Part shown: piece after piece, positions 53,987-62,558 of the stretch
Position numbering within the stretch: the stretch's first letter is position 1
Layout: each line of letters starts with the position of its first letter
From: Listeria ivanovii subsp. ivanovii
GTDB taxonomy: Bacteria > Bacillota > Bacilli > Lactobacillales > Listeriaceae
Assembly (NCBI RefSeq): GCF_900187025.1
Contig: NZ_LT906478.1
Span: forward strand, 790,001 to 854,000
DNA: 64,000 nucleotides
Reading direction: 5' to 3'
The notes under the pieces: generated by a model
Seen by the model: only the letters and a program-made list of their open reading frames with translations
Told to the model about the DNA's origin: nothing
The model's database searches: none
Translations under genes and position numbers: made by a program

Positions 53987-54700
53987 ATGGTTGCTTGTTT
54001 GTGTATTCATGGTTTTACAGGTTCGCCTAAAGAGGTGAAGCCACTTGCTGATTATTTGCGAGAGCATACAGATTGGGATGTGCTCGCACCCACATTACCA
54101 GGCCATGATCACCTGCGCCACTTGAAAAATGTGACGTATAAAGATTGGATTGTTTTCGTAGATAGCATTTTGAGTCAAATGTTAAAAGAAGACGAAGAAG
54201 TATATATTATTGGTTTTTCCATGGGTGGCTTACTTGCTGGATGGCTTGCCAGGCACTATCCAGAAGTGAAAAAACTAGTCTTACTAAGCACCGCAGTAAA
54301 TGCGATGGAATGGCCACAAATTGTCGAAAATTCCAAGCAAGTATTAGCCGAAGCAAAAGAAGTCACACATAAAAATAGCCCAATGTTCAAACGTTACCCA
54401 AAAAAAGTGACGGAAACTCCCTGGACTTCCACACTTCAATTCCAAAAAATGGTAGCTTTAGCAAAACCTGTTTTCGAACATATTGAAATTCCGACTTTTA
54501 TTGCGCAAGGTAGCAATGATTCTGTCGTTCCTGCTGAAAAAAGTGTTCATTTTTTAATGGATAGTATTCCGGGGCCAAAAGAGTTATTTATTTTAGAAGG
54601 CTCGGAACATGTCATTTGTCAGGATAAACAAGCGGAGAAACTTTTCGAAGCGGTCTTGGCATTTTTACAAAAAGATCTCGCTGTTTTAAAGGTAAATTAA
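53987..54700 (+). CDS. Est30-like carboxylesterase / monoacylglycerol lipase-type hydrolase
   Basis: This 237-residue alpha/beta hydrolase starts at ATG 53987, 8 nt after AGGAGG; an upstream in-frame ATG overlaps the site. The oxyanion segment LCIHGFTGSPKE lies at residues 5-16. The nucleophile is Ser78 in GFSMGG. The acid is Asp in QGSNDSVVP and the base is His in EGSEHVICQD. Size and motifs match the Geobacillus Est30 group, cytoplasmic esterases of short-chain esters. It is 67 nt downstream of murF and may share its transcript, without a known functional link. Confidence 0.93.
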   Translation: MVACLCIHGFTGSPKEVKPLADYLREHTDWDVLAPTLPGHDHLRHLKNVTYKDWIVFVDSILSQMLKEDEEVYIIGFSMGGLLAGWLARHYPEVKKLVLLSTAVNAMEWPQIVENSKQVLAEAKEVTHKNSPMFKRYPKKVTETPWTSTLQFQKMVALAKPVFEHIEIPTFIAQGSNDSVVPAEKSVHFLMDSIPGPKELFILEGSEHVICQDKQAEKLFEAVLAFLQKDLAVLKVN

Positions 54701-54702
54701 TA

Positions 54703-54743
54703 AAAACGATTCAGCTTATGGTTGTTGCTGAATCGTTTTTTTT
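54703..54743. terminator. Bidirectional terminator
   Basis: AAAACGATTCAGC (54703-54715) pairs perfectly with GCTGAATCGTTTT (54727-54739) and is flanked by T and A runs. It overlaps the end of the convergent LacI gene. Confidence 0.93.
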
Positions 54744-55738
54744 ATTGCATTAACAGAATCTCGGACAATTAAATTAGTTGCAAGTGCCAGGTGAACAAAT
54801 CCGTCATCTGGTTTTCTTATGCGATTGTACATTAATTCTACTGCTTTTTCACCCATAAAGGATAAATTGGTGCACATCGTTGTTAGTGGTGGTTTGCTAA
54901 GTACTGTAAATTCGGTATTATCAAAACAAATAATCGATATGTCATTTGGAATAGTGTAGCCTTTGGACTGCAAATACGTATTTAAAATAAATCCTAGTCC
55001 AGAGTTAACGCAAAACCAAGCAGTTGGAAGCTCATCTAGTGCATCTAATGTTTTATAAAGGCTCGTTTGTTCTTCTTTTATTTGAGTGATAGTATATTTT
55101 TCGTTAAAAGGAAGCTGATAGTAGTTTAGCGCTTTTTTATATCCTTCTAATCGTTCTTCGTAACTTGGGGAAAATGTAATATCACCGAGAAAACCAATTT
55201 TTTGATGGTTGTTTTGGATTAAAAATTCAACCGCAGTGAATGCGCCGTCTTTATTTTGGCTAATTACGGCATCGGCTTGTAGGTGAGGATCATGATGATC
55301 GATTAAGACGACAGGCATTCCAAGCATGGTAATTTGTTTACTATACTCCGTGTTGATATGTGAAAGTAAGAAAATGCCAGTCCAATTTTCATTTAGAAGT
55401 TGTTCGGGAATTTGGTGTAATTCGGCTTCCTCATCTGTTACTGGGAAAATAACTAACTCTCCTTGGTGTGCGATGATACTTTGTTTCATATTATCAATAA
55501 TTTCTCCAAAAAAACTTCGCTGCGATAATGCGAAAGAAGTGGCTAAAAGAGCAAATTTCTCTTTAACAACTTCTCTAGCTATTTCTTTTTTATATTTATA
55601 ACCCAGTTCATCAGCCATTTTGAAAACAGCTAATTTGGTTTGTTCGCTGACACCATTTTTATTTCCTAAAGCTTGTGATACGGAATTTTTGGTTATATTT
55701 AGCCTATCAGCAATATCTTGCATCGTTACTTTCTTCAT
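54716..55738 (-). CDS. LacI-family repressor of the adjacent sugar operon
   Basis: This 340-residue protein starts at ATG 55738 after GGAGGGGGAAG. The LacI headpiece is VTMQDIADRLNITKNSVSQALGNKNGVSEQTK (residues 3-36), with the hinge after it. The effector-binding domain is of periplasmic-binding type (FLLSHINTEYSKQITMLGMPVVLIDHHDP; GFLGDITFSPSYEERLEGYKKAL; ISIICFDNTEFTVLSKPPLTTM). It is divergent from the sugar ABC operon with a 246-bp gap containing two palindromes, so it most likely represses that operon until its sugar is present. Confidence 0.94.
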   Translation of the reverse strand: MKKVTMQDIADRLNITKNSVSQALGNKNGVSEQTKLAVFKMADELGYKYKKEIAREVVKEKFALLATSFALSQRSFFGEIIDNMKQSIIAHQGELVIFPVTDEEAELHQIPEQLLNENWTGIFLLSHINTEYSKQITMLGMPVVLIDHHDPHLQADAVISQNKDGAFTAVEFLIQNNHQKIGFLGDITFSPSYEERLEGYKKALNYYQLPFNEKYTITQIKEEQTSLYKTLDALDELPTAWFCVNSGLGFILNTYLQSKGYTIPNDISIICFDNTEFTVLSKPPLTTMCTNLSFMGEKAVELMYNRIRKPDDGFVHLALATNLIVRDSVNAIKKTIQQQP

Positions 55739-55898
55739 TACTTCCCCCTCCATCTTTCCTTTTTTATTCTATTATAGAAGTTAATTCACAAAATAGCAAA
55801 AATTTTATAATCAAAAAGTAATGTTATAAATAATTCTAACTACCAAAGCATTTATATCATTAAAAGACCTTCGCTAAAACGTTATTAAAAAGTAATTA

Positions 55899-55951
55899 TT
55901 GACATTACAAAAATGTAATGTGATAATGTAATCGTAATCAAGCGCTTACAA
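55899..55951 (+). promoter_or_regulatory. Promoter and two operators of the sugar operon
   Basis: -35 TTGACA (55899-55904) and -10 GATAAT (55922-55927) are 17 bp apart. The spacer holds ACATTACAAAAATGTAATGT (55902-55921), a perfect inverted repeat with 8-bp arms. Downstream of the -10, TCAAGCGCTTACA (55938-55950) is centred on AAGCGCTT, the core of LacI/CcpA-family (cre-like) operators. Two different regulators may bind here. Confidence 0.85.
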
Positions 55952-55984
55952 TTACAAAAAAGTGAAATTAGGAGGATTATTGAT

Positions 55985-57307
55985 ATGAAGATTAGAAAAA
56001 TTGCTTATGCGGCTCTCAGTATTGCGGTTGCAGGGTCACTCTTAGCTGCTTGTGGCGGCGCGGGAAGTAACGGTAGCGATGACAGCGGGAAAACAAAAGT
56101 AACATTTTGGGCTGCTCCAAATCCTACACAAGTAAAATATTGGGCTGAAATGGCTAAAGCTTACGAAAAAGAAAATCCAGATGTGACTATTGAAGTTAGC
56201 CAAATGAAAGAAAGTCCATCTTCTGAAGCAACTATTCAATCAGCTATTGCCTCTAAAACGGCACCAACCATGTCTGAAAATATCAATCGTAGTTTCGCAG
56301 CACAATTAGCTGATAGCAAGGCAATCGTTCCTTTAAATGATGTTAAAGGCCTAGATAAGGTAGTAGATGAACGGAATATGACAGAAACAATGAAGTCTTG
56401 GGAATTCTCTGATGGCAATCAATATGTGCTGCCAGTTTATTCTAATCCAATTTTATTTGCATGGCGTTTAGATACGCTAAAAGAACTCGGCTATGATGCT
56501 CCTCCAAAAACATATAGTGAAGCGCTTGAAGTTGGTAAAAAACTAAAAGCAAAATATCCAGATAAAGTACTTTGGGCAAAAGGGGATTTATCCGATCCAA
56601 CCGCTTGGATGCGTTGGTTTGACTTTTTCCCACTTTATGACGCAGCTTCAAAAGGCAATGCTTTTGTAGAAGATGGCAAATTGGTTGCTGATGATGAAGC
56701 TGGAACAGAACTGCTTACTTTTATGTCAGAATTACAAAAAAATAAATTACTTCTTTCTAGTAAAGCAACGGATCCATTTGAAACAGGAACAAGTATTATG
56801 GCTGATAACGGCCCTTGGACTTTCCCTAACTGGGACGAAAAATTTCCAGAACTTAAATACAATGAAAACTATACAATCAGTTCTCCGTTAGTACCAGATA
56901 GCATGGCTGATGAAGAAAACATTTCTACATACGCTGATTCTAAAGGCGTTGTCATGTATGCACAAGCAACAGATAAAGAAAAAGAAGCAGCAATGGATTT
57001 CTTGAAATTTGTATATAGCGATGATGAGAATGATTTGAAATTCTTGGAAACAACCAATTTAATTCCTGCTCGTGATGATGCGACTGATAATGATGCATTC
57101 ACAGCATTCTTTAAAGAAAATCCAGAATTAGAAGTTTATGCAGCCAATGTACCATATAGCATTCCAGCGATGGATGATGCGAAATACAATGACATTCAAC
57201 AAATTATCGGTGAAGAAGCGTGGAACCCGATTGTTCGTGGGGAGAAAAAACCTGCAAAAGCTTGGTCAGACATGAAGAAAGCTGAGGACGGGGTGCTTCA
57301 AGAATGA
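55985..57307 (+). CDS. Sugar ABC transporter substrate-binding lipoprotein
   Basis: This 440-residue protein begins 8 nt after AGGAGG. The signal peptide ends in lipobox LAAC (Cys23), so the mature protein is lipid-anchored outside. The rest is a type-1 extracellular solute-binding fold (MalE-like): KVTFWAAPNPTQVKYWAEMAKAYEKENPDVTIEV, ENINRSFAAQLADSKAIVPL, SIMADNGPWTFPNWDEKFPE and ATDKEKEAAMDFLKFVYSD. It is the first gene of an operon of at least seven genes and overlaps the next by 4 nt. The ligand is presumably the oligosaccharide handled by the enzymes downstream. Confidence 0.95.
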   Translation: MKIRKIAYAALSIAVAGSLLAACGGAGSNGSDDSGKTKVTFWAAPNPTQVKYWAEMAKAYEKENPDVTIEVSQMKESPSSEATIQSAIASKTAPTMSENINRSFAAQLADSKAIVPLNDVKGLDKVVDERNMTETMKSWEFSDGNQYVLPVYSNPILFAWRLDTLKELGYDAPPKTYSEALEVGKKLKAKYPDKVLWAKGDLSDPTAWMRWFDFFPLYDAASKGNAFVEDGKLVADDEAGTELLTFMSELQKNKLLLSSKATDPFETGTSIMADNGPWTFPNWDEKFPELKYNENYTISSPLVPDSMADEENISTYADSKGVVMYAQATDKEKEAAMDFLKFVYSDDENDLKFLETTNLIPARDDATDNDAFTAFFKENPELEVYAANVPYSIPAMDDAKYNDIQQIIGEEAWNPIVRGEKKPAKAWSDMKKAEDGVLQE

Positions 57308-58182
57308 AGCGGCGAAATAACAAGTTGGGCTGGTCTTTTACCAGCCCGTATCTCATATTCACAGCAATCTTTTTCTTAGTACCTTTAGTTTGGTCGATTT
57401 GGTTATCCGTGACGGATTGGAACATGATGAGTCCGGAAATCAATTTTGTTGGCTTGGATAATTTTATCAAAGCATTTACGAGTCCAGCGGTTCAAGCATC
57501 CTTTTTTGTTACGTATAAGTTTCTAATAGTGTTCGTACCAATGGCCCTGATTATTTCAATGGTAGTAGCAGTTTTGGTGAATGGACTTCCAAAATTTAAA
57601 GGTCTTTATCTAGTTGCTTTTTTCCTGCCATATTTATCTTCTGGGGTTGTAACGTCACTAATTGTACAAGGGCTTCTTTCATACAATAGTGCGCTAAATG
57701 TATTTTTGCGAGGCCATTTTGGTTGGGATATTGATTGGCTCGGCACGCCGATGTCTGCACTTGTCATTATTTCCTTAATGATTGCTTGGAAAATGTCAGG
57801 TTATTACGCGCTCATTTTAATTTCTGGGCTTGCAAGTATTAATCATGAAATTTACGAAGCAGCAGCAATGGACGGATCTGGTCGGTTTAGAACTTTTTGG
57901 AAAGTCACAGTACCAATGCTTTACCCAGCGTTATTTACTGTTATTGTACTCGCGGTAGGAGTTAGCTTCGGGATTTTCACTGAGGTCTATCAATTAACTG
58001 GTGGTGGTCCGAACTTTGCAACAAACACATGGCAAATGGAGATTTTTAACCAAGCATTTGTTAACTTGAATTCTGGTTATGCTTCTGCTATTTCACTTAT
58101 TGCTGCAACTGTTACATTTGCTTCGATTGGGGTTATTAAGAAAATGTTGGAGAAATGGGGTCAACGAAATGGTTGGACGTAA
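57304..58182 (+). CDS. Sugar ABC transporter permease 1 (MalF-like)
   Basis: This 292-residue protein has six membrane helices. Its ATG overlaps the TGA of the binding-protein gene (ATGA). The inner-membrane permease signature EAAAMDGSGRFRTFWKVTVPMLYPALFTVI lies at about residues 178-208. N-terminal WSFTSPYLIFTAIFFLVPLVWSIWLSVTDW is typical of CUT1 permeases. It pairs with the second permease downstream. No ATPase is encoded in the operon, so a shared MsmX-type ATPase must drive it. Confidence 0.95.
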   Translation: MKRRNNKLGWSFTSPYLIFTAIFFLVPLVWSIWLSVTDWNMMSPEINFVGLDNFIKAFTSPAVQASFFVTYKFLIVFVPMALIISMVVAVLVNGLPKFKGLYLVAFFLPYLSSGVVTSLIVQGLLSYNSALNVFLRGHFGWDIDWLGTPMSALVIISLMIAWKMSGYYALILISGLASINHEIYEAAAMDGSGRFRTFWKVTVPMLYPALFTVIVLAVGVSFGIFTEVYQLTGGGPNFATNTWQMEIFNQAFVNLNSGYASAISLIAATVTFASIGVIKKMLEKWGQRNGWT

Positions 58183-59002
58183 TAGTAAAGCAGGTAAAAT
58201 TGTTCGATATATCCTAACAACTTTACTAATGCTAGTCATGATTTATCCATTTATTTATCTGGTGCTGAACTCATTTGCAGCTTGGGATCAAGTGGACAAA
58301 AAGTTAATTCCGACTGAATTTACGATGCGTTCGTGGGATTGGTTATTTGGGAATTCCGTTGTTGCAGCTCCAGCACCATGGATTCATGCGTTTATTAACA
58401 CGATTATTGTATCCACCATTGCGACAGGACTTATGTTGTTGTTTGGACTAATGGTTGGTTATGCGTTAGCTAAAGTGGATTTTAAAGGGAAACGATTGGT
58501 TAATAATGCGATTTTGTTCCAAATGTTTTTCCCGGCAATTATTTTGTTAATTCCGCAATTCCTAATGATCACAGATATGGGATTGTTAGATACGTATGCT
58601 GGGATGATTATTCCAACAATGCTAAGTTTATGGGCAGTGTTTATGTATACAAACTTCTTTAAAGCTATTCCAGGTACATTAATTGAAGCGGCAAAACTTG
58701 ACGGCGCAAGCGATTTGAAAATTTTATTTCGTGTTGTTCTGCCGATGTCGAAATCGATTACAACGGTTATCTTTTTATTCCTATTTACAGACAGATGGAC
58801 CAAGCTACTTTGGGACATGCTTGTAACGAAGAGTGATAGCACGGTAACTCTTAACGTACTGATTTCACAAATGTTTGGTCCGTATGCAACTTATCCTGGT
58901 CCAATGTATGCAGCTTCGGTATTACTAACGCTGCCCCTCATTATTTTATTTTTATTCTTCTCGAAAAAGTTCCAAGAGGGAATGCAATTTACTTTGAAAT
59001 AA
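58169..59002 (+). CDS. Sugar ABC transporter permease 2 (MalG-like)
   Basis: This 277-residue protein from ATG 58169 overlaps the end of permease 1 by 14 nt, with GGGG upstream; an earlier in-frame TTG is a worse start. It has six helices. The EAA loop IEAAKLDGASDLKILFRVVLPMSKSITTVIFLFLFTDRW lies at about residues 170-210. The end QEGMQFTLK resembles the VQGLTAGAVK-type tail of CUT1 permeases. It forms the second half of the channel of the oligosaccharide importer. Confidence 0.95.
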   Translation: MVGRNSKAGKIVRYILTTLLMLVMIYPFIYLVLNSFAAWDQVDKKLIPTEFTMRSWDWLFGNSVVAAPAPWIHAFINTIIVSTIATGLMLLFGLMVGYALAKVDFKGKRLVNNAILFQMFFPAIILLIPQFLMITDMGLLDTYAGMIIPTMLSLWAVFMYTNFFKAIPGTLIEAAKLDGASDLKILFRVVLPMSKSITTVIFLFLFTDRWTKLLWDMLVTKSDSTVTLNVLISQMFGPYATYPGPMYAASVLLTLPLIILFLFFSKKFQEGMQFTLK

Positions 59003-59017
59003 AAGGAGCGACAAGTC

Positions 59018-60553
59018 TTGGAGTTTTGGCGCGGTAGTGTTTTTTATGAAATTTATATGAAGTCTTTTCAGGATAGTAATGGCGATGGTTTGGGCGATTT
59101 TAAAGGACTGACGAGCAGGCTGGATTATTTAGCGAATCTTGGGATAGACGGTATTTGGTTGACGCCGTTTTATCCTTCACCGCAAGTCGATAATGGTTAT
59201 GATGTCTCGAATTATTGTGCAGTCAATCCGGATTATGGTACTATGACTGATTTCCGGGCGTTTATGAAAGAAGCGAACAAACGAGAAATAAAAGTGATTA
59301 TTGATTTAGTGTTGAATCATTCTTCCACTGAACATGCGTGGTTTAAGGAATCTCGGAGTAGTAAAACAAACCCAAAACGGGATTACTACATTTGGCGAGA
59401 AAAACCGAATAACTGGGAATCTTTTTTTGGAGGTTCTGCATGGGAGTTAGATGAATTAACCAATGAATATTATTATCATAGTTTTGCTAAAGAACAAGCT
59501 GATTTGAATTGGTCAAACCCTGCTGTTCAAAAGGAAATGGAAAACGTATTAGCTTTTTGGTTAAACGAAGGAGTTGCCGGATTCCGGTTGGATGTAATCA
59601 ATAATTTAACTTTAGTGCTAGAATTTCCAGATAACCCAACTGAAAATGGGGAAATGAATCACTTATATGACCGGAATCAACAAGGACTGGAAGCGGCATT
59701 AGAACATATTGCCGAGTTTTGTCGGCGAGAGCAAGAAACGTTTTTAGTTGGTGAAATTAGCTCGGATAATTTAACGGAAATTGCGCGCTATAGTTCGAAA
59801 AAAATGCTGGATGTTACCTTTAATTTTAATTTTGGGAGTGTCGAAAAAATCGACGCGGAGTCTGTCTTTGCTTCTTTAAATGCGATGGAAAATGAACAAC
59901 TTCAAGCTGGACAATGGCCTACGCTTTTCTTTGGAAGTCATGACATGAGTAGATTTGTGTCGCGACTTGCAAACGAGAATCTTTCAAAAACAAAACTATC
60001 GGCCTTTTTGATGTTAACAGCAAAAGGAATTCCGTTTATTTATTACGGTGAAGAAATGGGTATGCCTGACATTGATTTTACTTCAGTGGACGAGATGCGT
60101 GATATTCAAGGGATTTCAGCGTATTATCAAGCGCTTGAACGAGGTGACTGCCTAGATAATGCACTGGAAATTGCTGTCCAAAAAACACGTGATAAAGCGC
60201 GTGGCCCAATGGTATTTCCAGACGGGGAACCATTTACGACGGGTGAGTCATGGATAAAGTCAGCTAGTTTACCTGAAAAAGAAGCTAAGTCGATGTGGGA
60301 ATTTTACCAAGCGCTACTAACTTTTAGAAAAGAAAATGATTTTAAGGAAAAAGAATATACCTATTTAAAACTCGATGGAGAATTGCTTAGTTACCGACGT
60401 GGCAACTTTTTATTCCTCATTCATTTTGGATCAGAGCCCGTAGCATATACACCTAAAGAAAAAACCACACTTGTTTTTGGGGAAGCAATTATTGAAAAAA
60501 CGAGTATCAGTATAGCGGCGTATTCTGGAATTGCGCTTAGAGTGGAGGATTAA
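59018..60553 (+). CDS. GH13 alpha-glucosidase family enzyme (oligo-1,6-glucosidase-like)
   Basis: This 511-residue protein starts at TTG 59018 after AAAGGAGCG. The GH13 barrel motifs are visible: FYEIYMKSFQDSNGDGLGDFKGL (calcium loop), DLVLNHSSTEHAWF, GFRLDVINN (nucleophile Asp), LVGEISS (acid Glu), and FGSHDMSRF. The last is normally NHD, so Ser replaces Asn just before the His-Asp pair. It is shorter than typical oligo-1,6-glucosidases (about 555), mainly in the C-terminal part. It would cleave an alpha-glucosidic bond in the cytoplasm. Its presence beside a GH130 phosphorylase suggests a mixed-linkage substrate or an unusual specificity. Confidence 0.88.
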   Translation: MEFWRGSVFYEIYMKSFQDSNGDGLGDFKGLTSRLDYLANLGIDGIWLTPFYPSPQVDNGYDVSNYCAVNPDYGTMTDFRAFMKEANKREIKVIIDLVLNHSSTEHAWFKESRSSKTNPKRDYYIWREKPNNWESFFGGSAWELDELTNEYYYHSFAKEQADLNWSNPAVQKEMENVLAFWLNEGVAGFRLDVINNLTLVLEFPDNPTENGEMNHLYDRNQQGLEAALEHIAEFCRREQETFLVGEISSDNLTEIARYSSKKMLDVTFNFNFGSVEKIDAESVFASLNAMENEQLQAGQWPTLFFGSHDMSRFVSRLANENLSKTKLSAFLMLTAKGIPFIYYGEEMGMPDIDFTSVDEMRDIQGISAYYQALERGDCLDNALEIAVQKTRDKARGPMVFPDGEPFTTGESWIKSASLPEKEAKSMWEFYQALLTFRKENDFKEKEYTYLKLDGELLSYRRGNFLFLIHFGSEPVAYTPKEKTTLVFGEAIIEKTSISIAAYSGIALRVED

Positions 60554-60554
60554 C

Positions 60555-61469
60555 ATGAAACAAATTCAAGCATTACTAAAAGAATACCGTGAAACTGCTA
60601 CGGCAAATGGGACGAAAATCCATTTGAATGGCGCAGTAGACAAGGATGTTTATAATATTACAGCGCCATTCAAGTGGCTCGGGAAAGAATTTATCGCTGG
60701 TCGAGTGGAATCACGCGATAGTGAGTTAGCGGAAGTACACTTTTTTGAAAAAAAAGCGGAAGATAACTACCAAATCGTAGAAAATACAACAGTTTTAGCC
60801 CTGCAAGATCCTTTTGTTACTTTTGTTCAAGGGGAACTTATTTTAGGCGGCGTAGAAGTATTTGAAAAAGAAACGGATCCGACGAAACTAGATTGGCGGA
60901 CAAATTTATATCGCGCGAAATCTCTAAAGCAATTCGAGAAAATTCTTACCGGACCAATTGGAATGAAAGACTTACGAATCAAAGAACTCACTGATGGACG
61001 GATTCTTGTTTTAACTCGACCTCAAGGCGAAAAAGGTGGTCGTGGAAAAATTGGTGCAACAGTCATTGATTCTTTAGACGAATTAACAATAGAAAAAATT
61101 GGTGCAGCACCGCTTTTGAAACGGAATTTTTCTGGGGAAGAATGGGGCGGCGGGAATGAGATTCATTTACTTGAGGATGGTAAGGTAGGTGTTCTTGGTC
61201 ATATTGCTTGTTTTGACGAAACTGGTAATCGCCATTATTATTCCTTTAGCTTTCAATTAAAGGATGACTTTACACAAATCGAACAGGAAAAAATTGTTGC
61301 GGAACGAGCAAATTTTGCGCCAAGTGAGCCGAAAAGACCTGATTTAGCTGATGTTGTATTTAGCGGTGGTTTAATTAGAAAATCGGACGGATATGCGGAG
61401 CTTTATGCTGGAATTGGTGATTCAGACGCGCAAAAAATAATCATTCCAGATCCATTTAAAAATAACTAA
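60555..61469 (+). CDS. DUF1861-family beta-propeller-like protein
   Basis: This 304-residue protein starts at ATG 60555, after GGAGGAT, with 1 nt between the previous stop and the start. It matches the DUF1861/MTP-1 group. Segments such as FKWLGKEFIAGRVESRDSE, LRIKELTDGRILVLTRPQGEKGG, SGEEWGGGNEIHLLEDGKVGVLGHIACFDE and DVVFSGGLIRKSDGYAELYAGIGDSDAQKI resemble the five-bladed propeller of GH43/GH130-type proteins. FSGGLIR..D---LYAGIGD is like the last strand of GH130 enzymes. I infer a relative of the next gene's product acting on the same sugar. No reaction is proven. Confidence 0.85.
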   Translation: MKQIQALLKEYRETATANGTKIHLNGAVDKDVYNITAPFKWLGKEFIAGRVESRDSELAEVHFFEKKAEDNYQIVENTTVLALQDPFVTFVQGELILGGVEVFEKETDPTKLDWRTNLYRAKSLKQFEKILTGPIGMKDLRIKELTDGRILVLTRPQGEKGGRGKIGATVIDSLDELTIEKIGAAPLLKRNFSGEEWGGGNEIHLLEDGKVGVLGHIACFDETGNRHYYSFSFQLKDDFTQIEQEKIVAERANFAPSEPKRPDLADVVFSGGLIRKSDGYAELYAGIGDSDAQKIIIPDPFKNN

Positions 61470-61490
61470 TAGTAGGAGTTTTGTAGACAA

Positions 61491-62558
61491 ATGAATATTT
61501 ATCGTTATGAAGAAAACCCATTAATTACACCACTAGACGTAAAACCGATTCACGGCGGATTTGAAGTAATCGGTGCGTTTAACGGCGGTGTTGCAAAATA
61601 CAACGGCGAAATACTTTTACTGCTTCGGGTTGCTGAGAAACCAGTAAGTGAAGACCCAGAAGTAGTTCTTGCACCAGTTTATAATGCAAAAGAAGAAAAA
61701 TTAGAGTTACAATCCTTTCGTTTAGACGATGAAAATTATGATTTTGAAGATCCGCGAATGATTCGTCATAAAGCAAAACTAGAAGGTTTTTCTTATTTGA
61801 CTTCGCTTTCTTATATTCGAATTGCTCGCAGTAAAGATGGTCATCATTTCACTTTAGACGAAAAACCGTTTTTATATCCATTCAATGAGTATCAAACATT
61901 TGGAATTGAAGATGCACGAGTGACACAAATCGGGGATACATACCATATTAATTTTAGTGCTGTATCTGAGTTCGGTGTGGCGGATGCGCTTATTACAACC
62001 AAAGACTTTGAAAATTTGGAGTATCAAGGAAATATTTTTGCTCCTGAAAATAAAGATGTACTTATTTTTCCAGAAAAAATCAGTGGAAAATATTATGCTT
62101 TACATCGCCCAAGCTTGAAAAGTATTGGTAATTTAGACATTTGGATTGCTTCCTCACCTGATTTACGTAGTTTTGGGGATCATCGTCATTTATTAGGTAT
62201 TCGTCCTGATGGATATGACAGTGGTCGTGTTGGTGGTGGTTGTGTACCGATTAAAACAGAAGAAGGCTGGTTGATTTTATATCACGGTGCAACGGAAGAA
62301 AATCGCTATGTGATGGGAGCTGCACTACTTGACTTAGCTGACCCAACAATTGTTTTAAAAAGAACAACTACACCAATTTTGGAACCAGAAGCTGATTATG
62401 AAAAAAATGGTTTCTTTGGAGATGTAGTATTTGCTTGCGGGGCAATTCAAGAAGGCGATGTGCTACACATGTATTACGGAGTAGCGGATACATCAATGGC
62501 TGGTTGTGATTTAAAAATAAGCGAGATTTTGCATCAGTTAGAAGTGGAAAGTAAATGA
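61491..62558 (+). CDS. GH130 phosphorylase, probable beta-1,2-mannobiose phosphorylase
   Basis: This 355-residue protein with a five-bladed beta-propeller starts at ATG 61491 after GTAGGAG. Motifs: HGGFEVIGAFNGGVAKYNGEILLLLR, FEDPRMI, TFGIEDARVTQIGDTYHINF (catalytic Asp in EDAR), GCVPIKTEEGWLILYHGA and DVVFACGAIQEGDVLHMYYGVADTSMA. Families of GH130 break beta-mannosides with phosphate to give mannose 1-phosphate. As I recall, the L. innocua orthologue Lin0857 is a beta-1,2-mannobiose phosphorylase with a solved structure. The TGA overlaps the ATG of the phosphomutase gene (ATGA). That gene would convert mannose 1-phosphate to mannose 6-phosphate. Confidence 0.92.
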   Translation: MNIYRYEENPLITPLDVKPIHGGFEVIGAFNGGVAKYNGEILLLLRVAEKPVSEDPEVVLAPVYNAKEEKLELQSFRLDDENYDFEDPRMIRHKAKLEGFSYLTSLSYIRIARSKDGHHFTLDEKPFLYPFNEYQTFGIEDARVTQIGDTYHINFSAVSEFGVADALITTKDFENLEYQGNIFAPENKDVLIFPEKISGKYYALHRPSLKSIGNLDIWIASSPDLRSFGDHRHLLGIRPDGYDSGRVGGGCVPIKTEEGWLILYHGATEENRYVMGAALLDLADPTIVLKRTTTPILEPEADYEKNGFFGDVVFACGAIQEGDVLHMYYGVADTSMAGCDLKISEILHQLEVESK

